Below the pieces are notes generated by a model. It was not told the origin of the DNA. It made no database searches and saw nothing but the letters and a program-made list of their open reading frames with translations. Positions 61,729-64,000 of a stretch of DNA of 64,000 bases are shown here, piece after piece (positions within the stretch are counted from its first letter, which is position 1; each line of letters opens with the position of its first letter). Both the position numbers and the translations under genes were made by a program. This stretch comes from Loktanella sp. SALINAS62 (GTDB lineage: Bacteria; Pseudomonadota; Alphaproteobacteria; Rhodobacterales; Rhodobacteraceae): positions 22,903 through 86,902 of the forward strand of contig NZ_JAAFZU010000009.1 of NCBI RefSeq assembly GCF_018263905.1, given 5' to 3'.

Positions 61729-62778
61729 AAGCGCCCCGCCCAAAACCTGAATCGCGGGGATTCCCACACGCATGATTTTTTGATTCATCCTGTTTGGGAG
61801 GATGGATCATGTCAGCACCTTTGCCAGACGCGCTTCGGGCGCGGTTTCAGCGATGCATTGAGGAAGGGTCAAGCGGTCGCGCAGCGGCATTGCGCTTGAA
61901 ACTCTCGCCCTCCACGGGAGCGCGATGGGCGCTTGCGATCCGGCGGACGGGCCGAGCGGAGGCCGCTCCGCAGGGCCGACCGAAAGGCAAGGGCAAGCTG
62001 GACCCGCATCTGGGCTTCTTCGCTGAAATCATCGCGCAAGATGGTGACATCACGATGCCCGAGCTGAGCGCAGCCCTGTTTGACGCAACGCGCGTTCGGG
62101 CGCATCCCAACGCCATCGGCAAGTTCCTACGCAAGTTGGGCTACACTTATAAAAAAGTTACTGGTCGCCACCGAACGCCGCCGTGCCAAGATAAGGCGGC
62201 AACGCGAGGATTGGTTCAAGCACCGCATTCCAGCCGTATCGAAGCATCCGAAACGCTTTGTCTTTATTGATGAAACATCAGTGAAGACAAACCTGACGAG
62301 GTAGAGGGGATGGGCCCCTTGCGGAAACCGCCTGATCATGGACGCCCCCTTCGGCTCATGGGGCACCCAGACCTTTATAGCCGGACTGAGTGCCGACGCG
62401 ATGATCGCCCCTGGGTGATCAAAGGTGCCATGGATGGCGCGGCCTTCGCCGCTCATGTTGAAAAGGTTCTGGTGCCGGAACTATCACCCGGAACCGTGGT
62501 CATTCTGGACAATCTCGCCACGCACAAAAACGTCGAAGCGGAAAAGGCGATGTGCAGGGCAGGATGCTGGTTCCTTTTCTTGCCGCCCTACAGTCCCGAC
62601 CTCAATCCCATCGAAATGGCGTTCTCAAAGCTCAAAGCACACCTGCGCCGGATCGGCGAACGCACCTTCACCGACATATTCAATGCAATCGCCGAGATCT
62701 GCGACCTCTACTCACCCGAAGAATGCTGGAATTACTTCACTGCTGCCGGATATGTCGCAGGTTAAAGGCGGGACGCTT
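61729..62778 (+). mobile_element. IS630-family insertion sequence, inactive
   Basis: About 1050 bp. Terminal inverted repeats are AAGCGCCCCGCC at the left (61729-61740) and AAGCGTCCCGCC at the right (reverse complement of 62767-62778), 11 of 12 identical. Both ends are flanked by TA (61727-61728 and 62779-62780), the IS630 target duplication; joining the flanks restores CTAG, a known IS630-type target, inside an IS3 reading frame (GAGCTAGCG). It carries a broken transposase gene. Confidence 0.88.
61809..62765 (+). pseudogene. IS630 transposase, broken by three lesions
   Basis: The gene starts at ATG 61809 (MSAPLPDALRARFQRCIEEG, an HTH region) and would end at 62765. Lesion 1: a six-A run at 62151-62156 shifts the frame by one (GYTYKK then LVATERRRAKIRRQREDWFK). 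Lesion 2: an in-frame TAG at 62302-62304 after IDETSVKTNLTR, just past the first DDE Asp/Glu. Lesion 3: one C is missing in the run at 62408-62411, so VIKGAMDGAAFAAHV continues in another frame. The last part retains VVILDNLATHK (second Asp) and YSPDLNPIEMAFSKLK (Glu). No active product is expected. Confidence 0.88.
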
Positions 62779-62780
62779 TA

Positions 62781-62950
62781 GCTCTCCGATCTTGGCATGC
62801 AGGTCCCTGACGTGATCATCATCGATGACCGGCGCCTTGCGGTCACCGCGTTCAAACACACCGGACGCACCATCCAAGAGCGCACGATTCCATTGGATGC
62901 ACGCCGAACCGTAAGCACTGTCCCAGCCCCACCTTCCTGCTAAATCCGTA
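62781..62950 (-). pseudogene. IS3-family transposase remnant, right part (OrfA)
   Basis: On the minus strand, WNRALLDGASGVFERGDRKA then VRDLHAKIGEL runs exactly up to the IS630 right end and continues on its other side, matching the C-terminal half of an IS3 OrfA (usual: FERG, then LHAKIGEL). The more N-terminal LRFGVHPM motif is in a different frame, so OrfA was already frameshifted. The outer IS3 inverted repeat was not found. Confidence 0.75.
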
Positions 62951-63018
62951 AGCTGCGATGCGCTCCTGTGTGGAGATTTGCATGGGAGGTGTCAGTGGGA
63001 GACCATCGGGAGCGCAGT

Positions 63019-63230
63019 ATGGAGGCCGTTGGGTTTGTCGAGCTTTTGACGGCCCGGCCGCCAAGCGGCGATGGTCGGATGAGGCGAAGGGCCGGATCGT
63101 CGCCGAGACGCTGGTGACGGGTGTTACGGTGAACGAGGTGGCGCGTCGGCATGGGGTGAAAGCCCACCACCTGTCGTCTTGGCGGACGCTTGCGCGGCAC
63201 AGGGCAAGCTGGTCGTTCTAGAGAATGCAG
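63019..63230 (+). pseudogene. IS66-family OrfA (TnpA) remnant
   Basis: [20 protein letters not shown] then [20 protein letters not shown] and RTLAR are the N-terminal HTH of an IS66 TnpA accessory protein. The ATG at 63019 ([11 protein letters not shown]) is one frame away; restoring one G near 63049-63052 joins [13 protein letters not shown] in a single frame. Downstream of about 63230 the similarity fades before the pyruvyltransferase gene; 63231-63424 shows no clear gene. Confidence 0.75.
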
Positions 63231-63424
63231 CGGCCGCATTTTACGGGCCTGTGCCGGCGGCGCAGCCGATGGATGCGTTGTCGGCGACTGCGTAGCTCAG
63301 GATGTCTATGGCGGCGATTTCGCGCTGGTCGAATATTCGACCCGATTGGAGCCGGTGCTGACCCCGGACTTGCACCGCCAACGCTTGCAGCGGTTTGCGC
63401 CGGAGCTGCGGGTGGTGTCCCGGT

Positions 63425-64000
63425 TCAGGAGAGGGTAAGGCCGTCCTTCCGCAGAATGTCGCGGATGGTGGCGGTGTTGCGCGCACGGGCGGCATCGAAC
63501 CGATCAGCGTCGAAGATGACATGCCTTAACATCTGGGCCAGCGTCTGGTCCTTAACTATGCGCTCCATCGGCAAGTAAGGATAGCCCATCGTCTCGGCCA
63601 GTTCCCTAGTGCGGCTGTCAAAAGTCACGCAAACGCCCAGCTTGCCCGCCTGGATCGCTGTGACCGCGCCATGGATACGCATGCCTAGGACGACGTCGTG
63701 GCGGCGCATCGCGTCGATCCAGCTACGCGCGTCGGAATAGAACACAGCATTATTGAGGAAATAGTCAATAAAAGCAACGATTTCTAGATCTGGACGCATA
63801 ACCCCTTGGACCCATTTCACATAAGCCAAGTCATCCTGCGTCACCTGCCGATCGTAAATGATACGCAGCAGGCGCGGATCCGTCTGTAGGATTAGCTGAT
63901 GCGGCAGGGACGCGATCAGCTGGGCCATCATGCGTTCTGCCAGACGGGTCTCGGCCTCGAGCGTGCCCAAAACATAACCGACCGAGGGGCGGGGCATCTG
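63425..64000 (-). CDS. Polysaccharide pyruvyl transferase family protein, N-terminus beyond window
   Basis: At least 191 residues, open to the window edge; the CAT at 63995-63997 is probably internal because family members are usually about 300-400 residues. The C-terminal GT-B-like half is typical: HDVVLGMRIHGAVTAIQAGK then LGVCVTFDSRTRELAETMG, the conserved R-x-H-G motif with a following aspartate. Members add pyruvate ketals to surface sugars, or act in related steps. It continues the surface-glycan theme, lying just beyond the IS nest. Base composition is slightly lower in GC, suggesting separate acquisition. Confidence 0.82.
   Translation of the reverse strand, partial: QMPRPSVGYVLGTLEAETRLAERMMAQLIASLPHQLILQTDPRLLRIIYDRQVTQDDLAYVKWVQGVMRPDLEIVAFIDYFLNNAVFYSDARSWIDAMRRHDVVLGMRIHGAVTAIQAGKLGVCVTFDSRTRELAETMGYPYLPMERIVKDQTLAQMLRHVIFDADRFDAARARNTATIRDILRKDGLTLS

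Noticed and set aside
62151-62156. A6 tract in the IS630 transposase as a programmed frameshift site
   Set aside because: Joining the frames needs a +1 change rather than the usual -1, and the gene also has an in-frame TAG and a lost C downstream, so decay explains it better.
1-64000. tRNA, rRNA or CRISPR loci; conjugation or type IV secretion genes; toxin-antitoxin pair
   Set aside because: None was seen on reading both strands, though short RNAs or toxins could be missed without a search tool.

Overview
This looks like an extrachromosomal replicon (plasmid or chromid) of a marine alphaproteobacterium of the Rhodobacterales / Roseobacter group. The evidence is the high-GC coding style, an RPA-family replication initiator divergent from a ParA/ParB partition pair, and gene families typical of that order (DUF2793 protein, RTX proteins, tad pilus genes, HWE kinase). 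Taxonomy is inferred from family resemblance only; no rRNA or tRNA gene was seen.

Layout. 1-1.6 kb: end of a sugar ABC transporter permease and its GntR/FCD regulator. 1.6-2.5 kb: a UDP-glucose dehydrogenase remnant fused to an IS3 scrap. 2.6-8.9 kb: two tandem Stealth-family sugar-phosphate transferases, a divergent MurA paralogue, a glycerol-3-phosphate cytidylyltransferase-like protein and a LicD-like protein, which together suggest a phosphodiester-linked or decorated surface glycan. 8.9-23.1 kb: an ABC-type capsule export locus (KpsM, phosphomannomutase, CapD/FlaA1-type dehydratase, initiating sugar transferase, epimerase, Wza/KpsD, Glf, a GT2, KpsE, KpsT) with two RTX-repeat proteins inside it. 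23.1-27.1 kb: replication and partition module with a perfect 20-bp palindrome (parS candidate), iterons and a DnaA box. 28-33.4 kb: a glycosyltransferase and the GDP-mannose/GDP-fucose pathway (Gmd, Fcl, ManC). 33.5-41.3 kb: a LuxR-type membrane regulator and a partial tad (Flp) pilus operon, flp-tadZABCEG. 41.6-46.4 kb: two capsule glycosyltransferase genes, one a three-domain protein ending in a sulfotransferase-like domain. 47-51.8 kb: a receiver protein and a 1448-residue CheB-CheR-PAS-GAF-HWE kinase. 52-57.2 kb: a haem-copper oxidase cluster whose subunit II has lost the CuA ligands and whose subunit I lacks the K-channel lysine. 57.4-61.2 kb: a frameshifted CYP152-type P450, an AGE-family isomerase and a phosphoprotein phosphatase. 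61.4-63.4 kb: a nest of decayed insertion sequences (IS630 inside IS3, then IS66), followed by a partial polysaccharide pyruvyltransferase running off the window.

How it fits together. The replicon is dominated by cell-surface functions: nucleotide-sugar supply (GDP-mannose, GDP-fucose, UDP-galactofuranose, probably CDP-glycerol), glycan assembly, ABC-dependent capsule export with KpsC/KpsS-like transferases, and tight-adherence pili. This matches the known roseobacter theme of RepA-type plasmids carrying attachment and biofilm genes. The least explained parts are the Stealth/MurA-like/TagD-like/LicD cluster, the CuA-less oxidase and the three-domain capsule transferase.
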